A stretch of DNA of 64,000 nucleotides from CAVXNB01 sp963763085 (GCA_963763085.1 CAVXNB010000004.1:1302001-1366000); one strand, 5' to 3'. Counted from the stretch's first letter, positions 23,936-33,256 are shown. Translations and numbers: made by a program. Notes: generated by a model from the letters alone, not told the origin.

Positions 23936-25576
23936 TCAGTCTCCGGCCCGAGCGTGGAACTCGGCAGAGGCCGGCACGCGGGTGCGCATCGTCAGGGCAG
24001 CCACGATCGCGCAGGCGAGCATCATCGCTCCCGCCGCCGAGAGGGCGACGTCGAGGCCCCGACCGAAGGCGACGAACGCGGCCTGCGTCACTTCGTTCAC
24101 GATCTTGGTGATGGCCGGCGTCCCTTTGAACTGCTTCGCCTGGGAGCTGAAGGTGCCCGTCGTCACGGCGGTGATGACGACCTCCTGAAAGGCCTTCGGG
24201 ATGCCGATCACGTTGAGCTGGCGAACAAGGCTGGAGATGAGTTGGCCGTTCACCATCGATCCGAGGATGGCGACGCCGGCGACGGCGCCGAGCTCCCGGC
24301 TCGTGTTCGTGGCCGAAGCAGCCATGCCCGAGTGCTCGGCGGGAACTGCGGACAGTGCGGCCGAGGTCACAGGCACGATGGCGATACCGAATCCCGCACC
24401 GGCGATGGGGAGCGTCCAGCCCAGCGTCGATAGTCCTGAGCTCGGCTCCAGCACGATCTCGGTGAGGATTATCCCGACGCCGGCGAGAATGCAGCCGATC
24501 GTCATCGGCAGTCTTGGGCCCGATCGCGCCACCCAACGTCCGGCCAACAGCGACGCGATCATCATGGCGGCCGCCATAGGGGCGAAGTCGAGTGCCGTCG
24601 CGTAGCCCGAGCTCGTTCCGACGTCCTGCAGATAGAGGGCCACGAAGAAGAAGATCGAGAACGTGCCGAAGTACGTGCAGAACGCCACGACGTTCGCGCC
24701 GGCGAAGGCCGGGCGCCTGAAGAAGGACAGATCGAGCATCGGGTTCTCGGCCGTCTGCTCGCGGCGCACGAAACCGATCGCCAGCACGAACGAGGCCGCG
24801 AACAACAGAACGATCTTTAAGCTCCCGTACCCCGACGACTCGCCCTGGATGATGGCGAACGAGGCGGTGGCGAGAGCGCCGGCTCCGAGGAGGAACCCGG
24901 CGAAGTCGAGTCGGTAGCGGGACGCGTTGACGCTCTCGGGAAGGATCAGGGCGGCACCCGAGAGGGCAATCAGTCCGAAGAAGAGGTTGAACCAGAACAC
25001 GGCCCGGAACGAGTAGACCCCTACCAGCACGCCACCGATCAGGGGACCCGAGGCGAGAGCCAAGGCGGAGACGCCGGCCCAGATCCCGAGCACCTTCGCC
25101 CGTGACCGCCGCTCGGGATAGAGGTGGCGGATCATCGAGAGGGTGCCCGGTTCGGAGGCCGCCGCGCCCAGGCCCATGATCACCCTTCCGGCGATCAGCA
25201 CGTTGGCGTCCGGGGCGAGCGCAGCAACGACCGAGCCCCCGCAGAACAGGATGACGCCCGCCAGCATGATCTTCTTCCGACCGAACTGGTCGCCCAGCGT
25301 GCCGAAGATGAGCATGAAGCTCGCGAAGACGAGGGCGTAACCGTTGATCACCCACTGCAGTTGGCTGATGCCGGTGTGAAGGCGCGTCTGCACGTCAGCC
25401 AGGGTGACGCTGATGACCGTGTTGTCCATGAACGTCAGGAACAGCACGAGCAGCAGGGTCGCCAAGCCGAGCCGCCGGCGCATGGTGCCGAGACGGAACT
25501 CGACCTCCACCACTTCCGAGCCCGGGTCCACGAGCGCTAGGTCGTGGGTGACCGTTGGTTCGCCGCCGACAGGCAC
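23936..25576 (-). CDS. MFS drug exporter, DHA2 (EmrB/QacA) family, upstream paralogue
   Basis: This 546-residue DHA2 transporter has a cytoplasmic lead of about 35 residues, FMDNTVISVTLADVQTRL in helix 1, GTLGDQFGRKKIMLAGV, and GPLIGGVLVGVYSFRAVFWFN as motif C. Start is GTG 25576 with AAAGG upstream. Together with the next gene it forms a tandem pair of related exporters, perhaps for different substrates. No adjacent TetR or MarR regulator was seen. Confidence 0.88.
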   Translation of the reverse strand: MPVGGEPTVTHDLALVDPGSEVVEVEFRLGTMRRRLGLATLLLVLFLTFMDNTVISVTLADVQTRLHTGISQLQWVINGYALVFASFMLIFGTLGDQFGRKKIMLAGVILFCGGSVVAALAPDANVLIAGRVIMGLGAAASEPGTLSMIRHLYPERRSRAKVLGIWAGVSALALASGPLIGGVLVGVYSFRAVFWFNLFFGLIALSGAALILPESVNASRYRLDFAGFLLGAGALATASFAIIQGESSGYGSLKIVLLFAASFVLAIGFVRREQTAENPMLDLSFFRRPAFAGANVVAFCTYFGTFSIFFFVALYLQDVGTSSGYATALDFAPMAAAMMIASLLAGRWVARSGPRLPMTIGCILAGVGIILTEIVLEPSSGLSTLGWTLPIAGAGFGIAIVPVTSAALSAVPAEHSGMAASATNTSRELGAVAGVAILGSMVNGQLISSLVRQLNVIGIPKAFQEVVITAVTTGTFSSQAKQFKGTPAITKIVNEVTQAAFVAFGRGLDVALSAAGAMMLACAIVAALTMRTRVPASAEFHARAGD

Positions 25577-25663
25577 GAGGAATCCTTTCGAGAGTCCTAC
25601 CGCGCCAGAGTGTATGGGCGTGGCCTCGCCCGAGCGGTCATTCGGAAGTTCGCGACAGACGCT

Positions 25664-26380
25664 TCAGTGACTGGCGACCTGCAGTACCGCCCGCCGCGGC
25701 AGAACCGCCTTGCGCACGCCGTACGCCTGATAGCCGAGAGTCAGGATCGACGCGTACACCATGAGCTTCTGGGCCGTGACTTGGAAGACGAGTCCGGCAT
25801 GCGTGTGGACGCTCGGGCCCGCAACGAGGATGACGACGTAAGCGGCCAATGCGGCTATGAACAGGACGTTCGTGATGACGTAGGGCCACGGCCAATGGTT
25901 GCGCCGCTGCACGGCCAGCATGGAGAGCACGAAGACCAGGAGAAGGCCGAAGGCGCCTCGGGCGAAGAAGTTGTGCAGGCTTCCGAACAGGTTCGACGGC
26001 GTGGCGCCTATCCCGATGAAGCACAGCCCGCTTGCGATAGCGCTCCACTTGAATACCCAGGCGGCGCGGACGGCGATGCCACGACGCTCGGCGATGCCGT
26101 GCCATGACCCGGAGAAGGCGATGAGAGAGATGCCGACGCAACTCGTGGCGATCACGAAGAGGACGCAGGAGGAGGTGTTCGTGTAGCCGGCGTAGGTCTT
26201 GGTCGCACCGAGGTCGCTGAAGAAATTCTCGAAGAAGAGGTAGTGATGGCTCCCGGGGCTGTAGCGCGAGCCACCGGGGTATTCGACCATGGCGAGCGCG
26301 GTGAGGATGACGAAAGTCACGCCTGCCGTTAGGACCGAGGAGGCTCCTTGGGCCGTCGCACGGGTGGCTACTCCGTCCAT
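25664..26380 (-). CDS. DUF998-like integral membrane protein
   Basis: This 238-residue protein has about six membrane helices. The segment YSFFENFFSDLG-type (here HYLFFENFFSDLGATKTY) after helix 1 and the later GATPSNLFGSLHNFFARGAF loop resemble DUF998 proteins. Function is unknown. Its ATG lies 8 bases from a TACAAT box, suggesting a leaderless mRNA, and an inverted repeat overlaps the promoter. Confidence 0.72.
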   Translation of the reverse strand: MDGVATRATAQGASSVLTAGVTFVILTALAMVEYPGGSRYSPGSHHYLFFENFFSDLGATKTYAGYTNTSSCVLFVIATSCVGISLIAFSGSWHGIAERRGIAVRAAWVFKWSAIASGLCFIGIGATPSNLFGSLHNFFARGAFGLLLVFVLSMLAVQRRNHWPWPYVITNVLFIAALAAYVVILVAGPSVHTHAGLVFQVTAQKLMVYASILTLGYQAYGVRKAVLPRRAVLQVASH

Positions 26381-26387
26381 CTCACGA

Positions 26388-26416
26388 ATTGTAGCTAATC
26401 AACCACTCTAAGTGGT
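26388..26416 (-). promoter_or_regulatory. Likely leaderless promoter with operator for the DUF998-like gene
   Basis: On the minus strand TACAAT (26393-26388) stands 8 bases before the ATG at 26380, the spacing expected for a -10 box of a leaderless transcript. An inverted repeat ACCACT-CTA-AGTGGT (26402-26416) lies where the -35 region would be, so a repressor could bind there. The stretch is clearly AT-rich for this genome. Confidence 0.5.
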
Positions 26417-26423
26417 AATAGCT

Positions 26424-27011
26424 CTAGGGCCAGGCGCAGGCGGCGACGTCGGCTTCGGGCTCGCCCGCCGGTTGCTCATCCCCCTCGGTGCTGACCGGGA
26501 AGCCGGCGGTCGTGAGACCGTGCCCGAAGCCGTCCAGATACGTGTGCGCCTCCATCTGGCGGGGATAGCGGTTGGCGAGCTCGTGGAACCGGGGCGTGTG
26601 GCCGGCCTCGAGCAGGTGGGCGAGCTCATGGACGATGACGCCGTCGAGCACCCACTCGGGGACGGTCTGAAGGCGAGCGGCGATGCGGATCTCGCGGGAG
26701 TGAAGCGAACACGACCCCCAACGCCTCTGCTGGCGCGCGGACCACCGGATCGAGGATGGCCTGACGCCGTCGAGGTATTGGTCCGCCAGGAAGCCGGCGC
26801 GGGCGGCGAGCCCGTCGTCGGATGAGTGCCGGCGACCGCTGCGTCGGAGGAGCTGCTTCACCAACTGCTCGGCGAAGCTCTCCTTCGCGGTTCGCGACAT
26901 GCGCTCCGGCACGACGACCACCACACGCCCGCCTTCCCAGAACGCGACGCCGGTCTTGCGTCGTCGGGAACTCGAGCGGACTTCCACCTCGGGCTTGACA
27001 TGCGGGTCCAT
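26424..27011 (-). CDS. YgjP-like zinc metallopeptidase (SprT/DUF45 group)
   Basis: This 195-residue protein has the YgjP fold: RWGSCSLHSREIRIAARL in part, then HELAHLLEAGHTPRF with zinc ligands H128, H132 and H138 and catalytic E129. ATG 27011 is chosen because AAAGGGAG lies just upstream, although the frame is open further. The C-terminus is acidic. Members are proposed metalloproteases of unknown substrate. The gene's 5' end is 142 bases from the divergent YihY gene. Confidence 0.82.
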   Translation of the reverse strand: MDPHVKPEVEVRSSSRRRKTGVAFWEGGRVVVVVPERMSRTAKESFAEQLVKQLLRRSGRRHSSDDGLAARAGFLADQYLDGVRPSSIRWSARQQRRWGSCSLHSREIRIAARLQTVPEWVLDGVIVHELAHLLEAGHTPRFHELANRYPRQMEAHTYLDGFGHGLTTAGFPVSTEGDEQPAGEPEADVAACAWP

Positions 27012-27152
27012 TGGACTCCCTTTCTCAATCGGGCGTGCCACGATGGTACCGAGGGGGTGTTCGCGCCCTGGGGATACCGGGACGCGGTTGAGGGTGGACC
27101 GCAACGGGTAGGAGGGCGAACCTATGGACGAGCGCATCCGAGAGTTTCCCGA

Positions 27153-28289
27153 GTGAATCCGATCGAGCGGGTCGTGCGCGTCGCCGACCGTTTCCAGCAA
27201 GGTCACACGGCGCCGAGCGTCGTGTTCGCGGTCATCAAGAAGTACGGCGACGACGCCGCCGGCAACCTCGCGGCCGTGCTCGCTTTCTCGGGCTTCATCA
27301 CGCTTTTCCCCCTGCTGCTCCTGCTCGTGACCATCCTCGGACTCGTGCTCGCCAGCAATCCCCACCTGAGAAACGAGATCCTCAATTCAGCCTTCTCCCA
27401 ATTCCCCCTCGTCGGAAGCGACTTGCGCAACAACGTCCACGCGCTCCACCGCAACAGCATGATCGGCCTGATCGTCGCGATCGTGCTCCTGCTGTACGGC
27501 TCGCTCGGCCTCGCCCAGAACGGCATCTACACCATGGAACAGATCTGGAACCTGCCCGGCGTGCAACGCTCCAATTTCTTGAAGCGGACCGGCCGGAGTC
27601 TCGAGTTCATCGCCGTTCTCGGCCTCGGGGTCATCGTGACGACGTTCCTGAGCGCTGTCGGGACGAACACGTCGTCGCGACCGTTTCTCGTCGATGCCGG
27701 CGCCGTCGTCCTTTCACTCGTCATCTCGTTCCTGCTCTTCATTTCTGCCTATCGGGTGCTGACGCCTCCCGTCGTGAAGACGAGGAGCCTGCTCCCCGGT
27801 GCGGTCCTGGCTGGGATCGGCTGGACCGTCCTGCAAGCGGTCGGCACCTATCTCGTGGGCCACACACTGCGGAATGCGTCCGTGACCTACGGCGTCTTCG
27901 CGCTCGTTCTCGGGCTCGTCTTCTGGATCTCGCTCGTCGTACGGCTCGTGGTCTACAGCTCGGAACTGAACGTGGTGCTGAGCCGGCGCCTGTGGCCGCG
28001 CTCGATCGTGCAACCGCCGCTCACACGGGCGGACCGTGAGGTGCTGGCGGCTCAGGCCGAGCAGAACCGGCGCCGGCCCGAGCAACGGGTGCGCGTCACC
28101 TTCGAGGACATCGGAGCCGACGGGACCGTCGCCAACAAGGTCGTCCGGCCCGATGCGGGCAAGACCACGGTCAATGGTGAAAGCCCGCCCGCTCCTCCGT
28201 CGGCCCCGGCCCCGGCCCCGCCGACATCGCCAGCTTCTTCAGCACCTTCTGAAGGTCGCCCAGGAGCATCTTCGCAAGATCCCGGCTGA
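27153..28289 (+). CDS. YihY/BrkB-family (UPF0761) membrane protein
   Basis: This 378-residue protein has about six helices of the YihY/virulence factor BrkB family: DDAAGNLAAVLAFSGFITLF at the start of helix 1, TMEQIWNLPGVQRSNFLKRT in a cytoplasmic loop, and SVTYGVFALVLGLVFWI in the last third. GTG 27153 is selected by family alignment; the longer frame upstream overlaps the metallopeptidase gene. A Pro/Ala/Ser-rich tail follows the last helix. Its final 119 bases overlap the 3' end of the glutamate decarboxylase gene on the other strand. Confidence 0.85.
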   Translation: MNPIERVVRVADRFQQGHTAPSVVFAVIKKYGDDAAGNLAAVLAFSGFITLFPLLLLLVTILGLVLASNPHLRNEILNSAFSQFPLVGSDLRNNVHALHRNSMIGLIVAIVLLLYGSLGLAQNGIYTMEQIWNLPGVQRSNFLKRTGRSLEFIAVLGLGVIVTTFLSAVGTNTSSRPFLVDAGAVVLSLVISFLLFISAYRVLTPPVVKTRSLLPGAVLAGIGWTVLQAVGTYLVGHTLRNASVTYGVFALVLGLVFWISLVVRLVVYSSELNVVLSRRLWPRSIVQPPLTRADREVLAAQAEQNRRRPEQRVRVTFEDIGADGTVANKVVRPDAGKTTVNGESPPAPPSAPAPAPPTSPASSAPSEGRPGASSQDPG

Positions 28290-29565
28290 AGCCGTTTCGC
28301 GTGACGACCCGAAGCACGGCCACGTCTTCGAGCGCCGGCGGCATCGTGTATGCCGGCACGAGCCAGCCCCACGAGCGGAGTGCCTCCGATATGTCGAAGA
28401 CGCTGTAGGGCAAGCTCTCGGTGAGCCGGAACGCGAACACCGGGATGCCCTCGGCCCGCGACAGGAGCGTGAACGGACCGAGGCGCTCGATCTCACCGGC
28501 GAGCCACTGTGCCGTGTCCCGGCACGCCGCCTGGACGTCGCGGTAACCCTCGACCCCGAGCCGGAGGAAGTTGTAGTACTGCGCCACGACCTGGGCACCC
28601 GGACGCGAGAAATTGAGGGCGAATGTTGGCATCTCGCCGCCGAGATAGTTGACCTTGAACACGAGCTCGTCGGGCAGGGCTTCGGCGTCTCTCCACAGGA
28701 TCCAGCCGACGCCGGGGTAGACGAGCCCGAACTTGTGGCCGCTGACATTGATGGACTGCACCCGCGGGATCCGGAAGTCCCACGCGAGATCGGGATCCAG
28801 AAACGGAGCCACCATCGCCCCAGACGCCCCGTCCACATGCATCGGCACGTCCGGGCCCCCACCTGCGGCGAGCGCGTCGAGCGCCCCGGCGATCTCGGCC
28901 ACTGGCTCGTAGGCGCCGTCGAAGGTCGATCCGAGGACGGCCACGACGCCGATCGTGTTCTCGTCGCACGCCTTGGCGGCGCCCTCCGGTGTGAGACAAG
29001 TGGCCTCCGGCCCGACCGGCACCTGGCGAGCCTCGACGTCGAAGTAGCGGCAGAACTTCTCCCAACAGACCTGAACGTTCGTGCCCATCACGAGATTCGG
29101 GCGGTCCGTCGGCAGGCCGACGGCGGTGCGCCGCTGCCGCCAGCGCCACTTGAGCGCGAGCCCGCCGAGCATGCACGCTTCGCTCGACCCGGTCGTCGAG
29201 CATCCCGTGGCGCCGGCGCCCTCGGCGTTCCAGAGCCGGGCGAGCATGTTCACACATCGCCGCTCCATCTCGGCGGTCTGGGGATACTCGTCCTTGTCGA
29301 TCATGTTCTTCGAGGAGCACTCGGCCATGAGGAGCTCCGCCTCGGGCTCCATCCACGTCGTCACGAACGTCGCCAGGTTGAGCCGCGCGTTGCCGTCCAG
29401 CATCAGCTCGTCGTGGATGATCTGGAATGCGACCGAGGGAGGCATGCTCTTTTCAGGCATTCGCAGGCGCGAGACCTCCCCCAGCTCGCCGCTTTGGCAG
29501 AACTGGGGCCGGATACTCAGCTCGTCGTCATCCTCATAGCCGGGAGTATGGGAGTGGAGTGCCAT
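28171..29565 (-). CDS. gadB: Glutamate decarboxylase (PLP-dependent)
   Basis: This 464-residue protein has the full group II decarboxylase layout of GadB: MPEKSMPPSVAFQIIHDEL in part, TGCSTTGSSEACML, DGASGAMVAPFL for the cofactor aspartate region, and INVSGHKFGLVYPGVGW with the PLP-binding Lys. It converts glutamate to GABA, consuming a proton, so it may serve acid resistance. No GABA antiporter gene is adjacent. A universal stress protein lies 12 bases upstream on the same strand. The 3' 119 bases overlap the YihY gene tail to tail. Confidence 0.92.
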   Translation of the reverse strand: MALHSHTPGYEDDDELSIRPQFCQSGELGEVSRLRMPEKSMPPSVAFQIIHDELMLDGNARLNLATFVTTWMEPEAELLMAECSSKNMIDKDEYPQTAEMERRCVNMLARLWNAEGAGATGCSTTGSSEACMLGGLALKWRWRQRRTAVGLPTDRPNLVMGTNVQVCWEKFCRYFDVEARQVPVGPEATCLTPEGAAKACDENTIGVVAVLGSTFDGAYEPVAEIAGALDALAAGGGPDVPMHVDGASGAMVAPFLDPDLAWDFRIPRVQSINVSGHKFGLVYPGVGWILWRDAEALPDELVFKVNYLGGEMPTFALNFSRPGAQVVAQYYNFLRLGVEGYRDVQAACRDTAQWLAGEIERLGPFTLLSRAEGIPVFAFRLTESLPYSVFDISEALRSWGWLVPAYTMPPALEDVAVLRVVTRNGFSRDLAKMLLGDLQKVLKKLAMSAGPGPGPTEERAGFHH

Positions 29566-29577
29566 GGGCCGGCCGCC

Positions 29578-30036
29578 TCAGCGGGGGGTCGTGTCAACGA
29601 TCAGCAGATTGCACGAGCAGCGGTGCGACACCTTGTTCGGGACGCTTCCAAGCACGAAACGCCGGACGCCGGTCATGCCCCGATTGCCGACGACAACGAG
29701 GTCCGCTCCGACGTCCTCGGCGACCGTGACGAGCAGATCGGCGGGGTCGCCGGGCAACGCGTGGGTCACGACCTCGACGCCCTCGCGCTCCACCTGCGAT
29801 GCGGCGTGGGCACAGATGCTCTCGCTGGCGTCGGCGATGCCGGCGTTGACTTCCTCGAGGTCCTCCGTCCACGCTGGGAGGGTCCCGGCCATGGCGAGAC
29901 TTCCCACGGACACCGCCTGGTAGGCGTGCACGATGTGAAGCGTCGCGCCGGTCATCTTTGCGAGCCTGGCTGCGTGGTGAACCGCGGCCGCCGCGGTCTC
30001 CGAGCCGTCCGTGCCGACGACGATGACGTTGTACAT
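29578..30036 (-). CDS. Universal stress protein (UspA family, ATP-binding type)
   Basis: This 152-residue protein starts YNVIVVGTDGSETAAAAV and has the ATP-binding pattern G-2X-G-9X-G-S in GNRGMTGVRRFVLGSVPNKV. It ends with CNLLIVDT. One Usp domain, normal length. It is followed 12 bases later by glutamate decarboxylase on the same strand, so both may be induced together under stress. No promoter was assigned. Confidence 0.93.
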   Translation of the reverse strand: MYNVIVVGTDGSETAAAAVHHAARLAKMTGATLHIVHAYQAVSVGSLAMAGTLPAWTEDLEEVNAGIADASESICAHAASQVEREGVEVVTHALPGDPADLLVTVAEDVGADLVVVGNRGMTGVRRFVLGSVPNKVSHRCSCNLLIVDTTPR

Positions 30037-30349
30037 CAGGCGAAGGCTATTCGACTGAGCGTGGTGGCGTCATCCCAGCCCTTTGTTCACGGATACGCCG
30101 AGGGACCGCTAAGGGCTCGCCGCACGATAACTTCGCACGTTGGCGCGCCAATTATCGGATTACCGGCTTGACGTTGACGAGGTGACCCTCGATCCCGTCT
30201 TGGGCCAGCCCGGCCCTGAACTACCAGTTGCATGACGACGAAAATAGTTTGAGGTTGTATCACTCACGGTGTGGACGGTTTGGAACCACGCGATCTGAAT
30301 TTTCGTGAGCACTAACCTCCGTGGGGGCCAGGTAACGGAGCGAGAGACC
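30037..30349. other. Divergent intergenic region (313 bases)
   Basis: This spacer separates the minus-strand Usp/GadB pair from the plus-strand collagen-repeat gene. It is lower in GC than its neighbours. It carries GGAG (30337-30340) as ribosome-binding site for the gene at 30350. I see no tRNA, riboswitch or clear sigma-70 promoter in it. Confidence 0.5.
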
Positions 30350-31138
30350 ATGAGCCAGCCAGTCACCAAGAGGTTGCGCGGTGTCGCGGCCGCGTTCGCC
30401 GATCGGCGCCGCCTCCAAGGACTGGCCGCAGGGCTCGCGCTCGGCATCCTGGTCACGACGGGCATCGCCGTCGCCTCCGTCAAACCTGCGACGGCGTCAA
30501 AGACGATACGCGGCTGCGTCAACGACAAGACCGGGGTGCTGACCGTGCTGAAGAAGTCCGGCGCCAGGTGCCCGGGCGGCGCCACGGCCATCAGCTGGAA
30601 TACGACCGGGCCGAAGGGTGCAGCCGGCCCGAAGGGTGCGGCGGGCCCGAAGGGTGCAGCCGGCCCGAAGGGTGTGGCGGGGCCGAGGGGCGTCGCCGGC
30701 CCCACTGGAGCCGCCGGACCCACTGGAGCGCGGGGAGCCACCGGCGCGACGGGGGCGTCGCAGCTGTACGTGGCGCGGCCCAAGCCCGTGACGGTGCCCG
30801 CCGGCGACAGTCCCGCCATCGTCGAGTCCCTGCCGGTCCCCGCTGGGATGTACTTCACGACCGCGAACGTCCAACTTTCGGGTGCAGACTCTGCTCATGA
30901 ATGCGAGTCGCTGTCCAATGCCGAGGACTCCGTCACGGGCGCAACCCAGATCGACCAGGCCGTCGCTGGGGTATCGGGTGTCCAGCCCGCGAATCCCCTT
31001 GTGGAACTTCAAGGCTCCGCCGATCTCCAGACCTCAGGCTGGATCCTCGTAGCATGCGTCCCGGGGGCGACGAGCATCGACGCGGTGGCCGCGATCTCGG
31101 CCCTTTCCGTCGGCGGAGTGACTGCCATCTCGGGGTGA
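30350..31138 (+). CDS. Secreted or surface protein with collagen-like Gly-X-Y repeats
   Basis: This 262-residue protein has a basic N-terminus, one hydrophobic helix (residues about 23-44, signal peptide or anchor), a segment with C56 and C74, then 17 uninterrupted Gly-X-Y triplets at 87-137 (GPKGAA four times, GPRGVA, GPTGAA and so on). The C-terminal 125 residues look like a beta-rich globular domain. Bacterial collagen-like proteins of this kind form trimers on the surface. ATG 30350 is preferred to a GTG 45 bases earlier because of the GGAG site. Its TGA overlaps the next ATG (TGATG), so the two are coupled. Confidence 0.85.
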   Translation: MSQPVTKRLRGVAAAFADRRRLQGLAAGLALGILVTTGIAVASVKPATASKTIRGCVNDKTGVLTVLKKSGARCPGGATAISWNTTGPKGAAGPKGAAGPKGAAGPKGVAGPRGVAGPTGAAGPTGARGATGATGASQLYVARPKPVTVPAGDSPAIVESLPVPAGMYFTTANVQLSGADSAHECESLSNAEDSVTGATQIDQAVAGVSGVQPANPLVELQGSADLQTSGWILVACVPGATSIDAVAAISALSVGGVTAISG

Positions 31139-33222
31139 TGTTCCGCCGCGTAGTCCTCGGTCTCTCGGTTGGCGTGACGTTGACCCTGGCCGGATTCGCG
31201 GGAGCGGGTGCGGCTTCGGCGGCAGGGCCCGGGGTGGGCGGATTGGGTGTGGAGCAGGCGTATTCGTTTCCTGATGGGAGCTTCGCCTCGGTCTCGTGCC
31301 CGTCGGCGTCCGATTGCTTCGTCGTCGGGGTTACCGCCGAGTACTCGGCCGGCGATGTCATCGCCACGACCGACGGCGGCGCCACCTGGGTCGATCAAGA
31401 AATTCCTGTTGGCGTGACGAGCCTCAACAGCATCTCGTGCGCGTCGACGAAGGACTGCGTCGCGGTCGGCGCCAGCCAGACCGGCGTCGTCGGCGAGAGC
31501 CAGACCGGCACCGCCGTCGTGGCCACGACCGACGGCGGTGCGACGTGGGTCGATCAGACCGTTCCGTTCACGGTGGGGTATCTGGGCGCGGTGTCGTGTC
31601 CGACGACGAAGGTGTGTCACGCCGAGGGCGACACCCAGTCCGGCGGCGCCACACTGGTGGCCACCGTCAACGGCGGTCTCACGTGGGTCGTGCAGGTTGT
31701 TCCGCCCGACGTGACCTCTCTCGGCGACCTTCGCTGCGGTTCGGCCGAGGACTGCGTCGCCGTAGGAGCGGCCGGCTCCGACGCCGCCATCATCGCCACG
31801 ACCGACGGCGGAGCCACCTGGGTCGACCAGCACGTCTCGGCGGGCGTGGGCTCCCTGAGCGGCCTTTCGTGCTCGTCCACCCAGCACTGCGTCGCAGTCG
31901 GCGAGACCCCGGCCTATAGGCCCGCCATCGTAACCACGACGAGCGGCGGTGCACGCTGGATCGGACAGAAGGTCCCGGCGACGGTGCTGAGTCTCTCGAG
32001 CGTCTCGTGCCCATGGACGAAGCACTGTGTGGCGGTCGGCCAGGAGCGCGCCGGCGGCGCGATCCTGGCCACCGCCAATGGTGGCGCCACATGGGTGGGC
32101 GAGAAGTCCCCGGAGAATGTGGGCATTCTCTATGGTGTGGCGTGCTTCGCGCCGAGCGCCTGCGTGGCGGCGGGGCTCGCGAACGACTACCTCAGCGGTG
32201 ACGTCGTCGCGACGAGCGGTCGTGCCACCTGGGTGACCCAGAACGTCCCGTCAGGTGTGGCGTTTCTCGCCGGCGTCTCCTGCCCGTCGACGGAGGACTG
32301 CATCGTGGCGGGCGGCACGCCGGCCGCCGGAGCGCTCTTCGCCACGACGAACGGTGGTGCCACATGGGAACCCCGGATTGTGCCGGCCGCCGTGGCGGGT
32401 CTCGAGGCCGTCTCCTGCGCGTCCACGAAGGACTGCGTCGCCGTGGGTACTTCGGCGACGGCCGGCGCCATCATCGCCACGACGGACGGCGGCGAGGCCT
32501 GGGCGACCGAGAGGGTGCCGGCGGGGCCCTGGCGGCTCGACAGCGTCTCCTGCCCGTCCACCCGAGACTGCGTTGCCTCCGGCGAAACCAAATCCGGTTT
32601 CCCCATCACCCTCTCCACCACCAACGACGGTGCCACCTGGACCCGGCACAAGCTTCCCCCGAGCGTTGCCGGGGTCGAAGCCGTCTCGTGCGCTTCCACG
32701 AAGGACTGCGTGGCGGTCGGTTACACCGCGTTCCAGAGCGGTGCGATTGCCGGCGCTGTCGCCACGACCACGAACGGCGGCGGTTTCTGGCACGCCCAGA
32801 CGGTTCCCACCGATGTCATGCAACTCACGGCGGTCTCGTGCGGCTCGACAGATCACTGCGTCGCGGTCGGTGCGCTTGCCACTCCTCCCACGTCGCCGCC
32901 GGCCGGCGTCATCATCGCCACCGCGGACGGCGGTAGGAGTTGGGACGACGCGACGGTGCCGGCGGGGGCGTTGTTCATGTTTGGCGTTTCTTGTCCGTCG
33001 GCGGGGCAGTGCGTCGCGGCCGGCGACCGCCTGACGGAGTTCGGCGAGATCGCCGGCACCGCCGTCGCAACCTCGGACGCCGGCGCCACCTGGGAACCGG
33101 TGGGGCTCGCCCCGGAAGTGAGCAGCCTCGGTGGTGTCTCGTGCGCCGGGCCCGGTTACTGCCAGAGCTTGGGGACCACGTCTCAGAGCGAGGTGATCCT
33201 CGGGGAGAAGCCGACCGGCTGA
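31138..33222 (+). CDS. Secreted 14-repeat beta-propeller-like protein with paired cysteines
   Basis: This 694-residue protein has a signal peptide (residues 1-30, ending in an Ala/Gly-rich stretch) and 14 repeats of about 45 residues. Each repeat contains VSCxSTxDCVAVG followed by ATTDGGATWxxQxVP, a sialidase/BNR-like (Asp-box related) pattern with two cysteines eight residues apart that probably form a disulfide within the blade. No catalytic residues of sialidases are evident. It is translationally coupled to the collagen-repeat gene. It is probably an extracellular binding or surface protein. A similar gene fragment lies at 63481-64000. Confidence 0.85.
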   Translation: MFRRVVLGLSVGVTLTLAGFAGAGAASAAGPGVGGLGVEQAYSFPDGSFASVSCPSASDCFVVGVTAEYSAGDVIATTDGGATWVDQEIPVGVTSLNSISCASTKDCVAVGASQTGVVGESQTGTAVVATTDGGATWVDQTVPFTVGYLGAVSCPTTKVCHAEGDTQSGGATLVATVNGGLTWVVQVVPPDVTSLGDLRCGSAEDCVAVGAAGSDAAIIATTDGGATWVDQHVSAGVGSLSGLSCSSTQHCVAVGETPAYRPAIVTTTSGGARWIGQKVPATVLSLSSVSCPWTKHCVAVGQERAGGAILATANGGATWVGEKSPENVGILYGVACFAPSACVAAGLANDYLSGDVVATSGRATWVTQNVPSGVAFLAGVSCPSTEDCIVAGGTPAAGALFATTNGGATWEPRIVPAAVAGLEAVSCASTKDCVAVGTSATAGAIIATTDGGEAWATERVPAGPWRLDSVSCPSTRDCVASGETKSGFPITLSTTNDGATWTRHKLPPSVAGVEAVSCASTKDCVAVGYTAFQSGAIAGAVATTTNGGGFWHAQTVPTDVMQLTAVSCGSTDHCVAVGALATPPTSPPAGVIIATADGGRSWDDATVPAGALFMFGVSCPSAGQCVAAGDRLTEFGEIAGTAVATSDAGATWEPVGLAPEVSSLGGVSCAGPGYCQSLGTTSQSEVILGEKPTG

Positions 33223-33239
33223 CGCGGTGAGCGGGATCG

Positions 33240-33256
33240 GGGCCCGGGTCGGGCCC
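33240..33256 (+). terminator. Hairpin downstream of the propeller gene
   Basis: GGGCCCG (33240-33246) and CGGGCCC (33250-33256) form a perfect 7-bp stem with a 3-base loop, 17 bases after the stop at 33222. There is no U-tract, which is usual for actinobacterial terminators. Confidence 0.5.
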
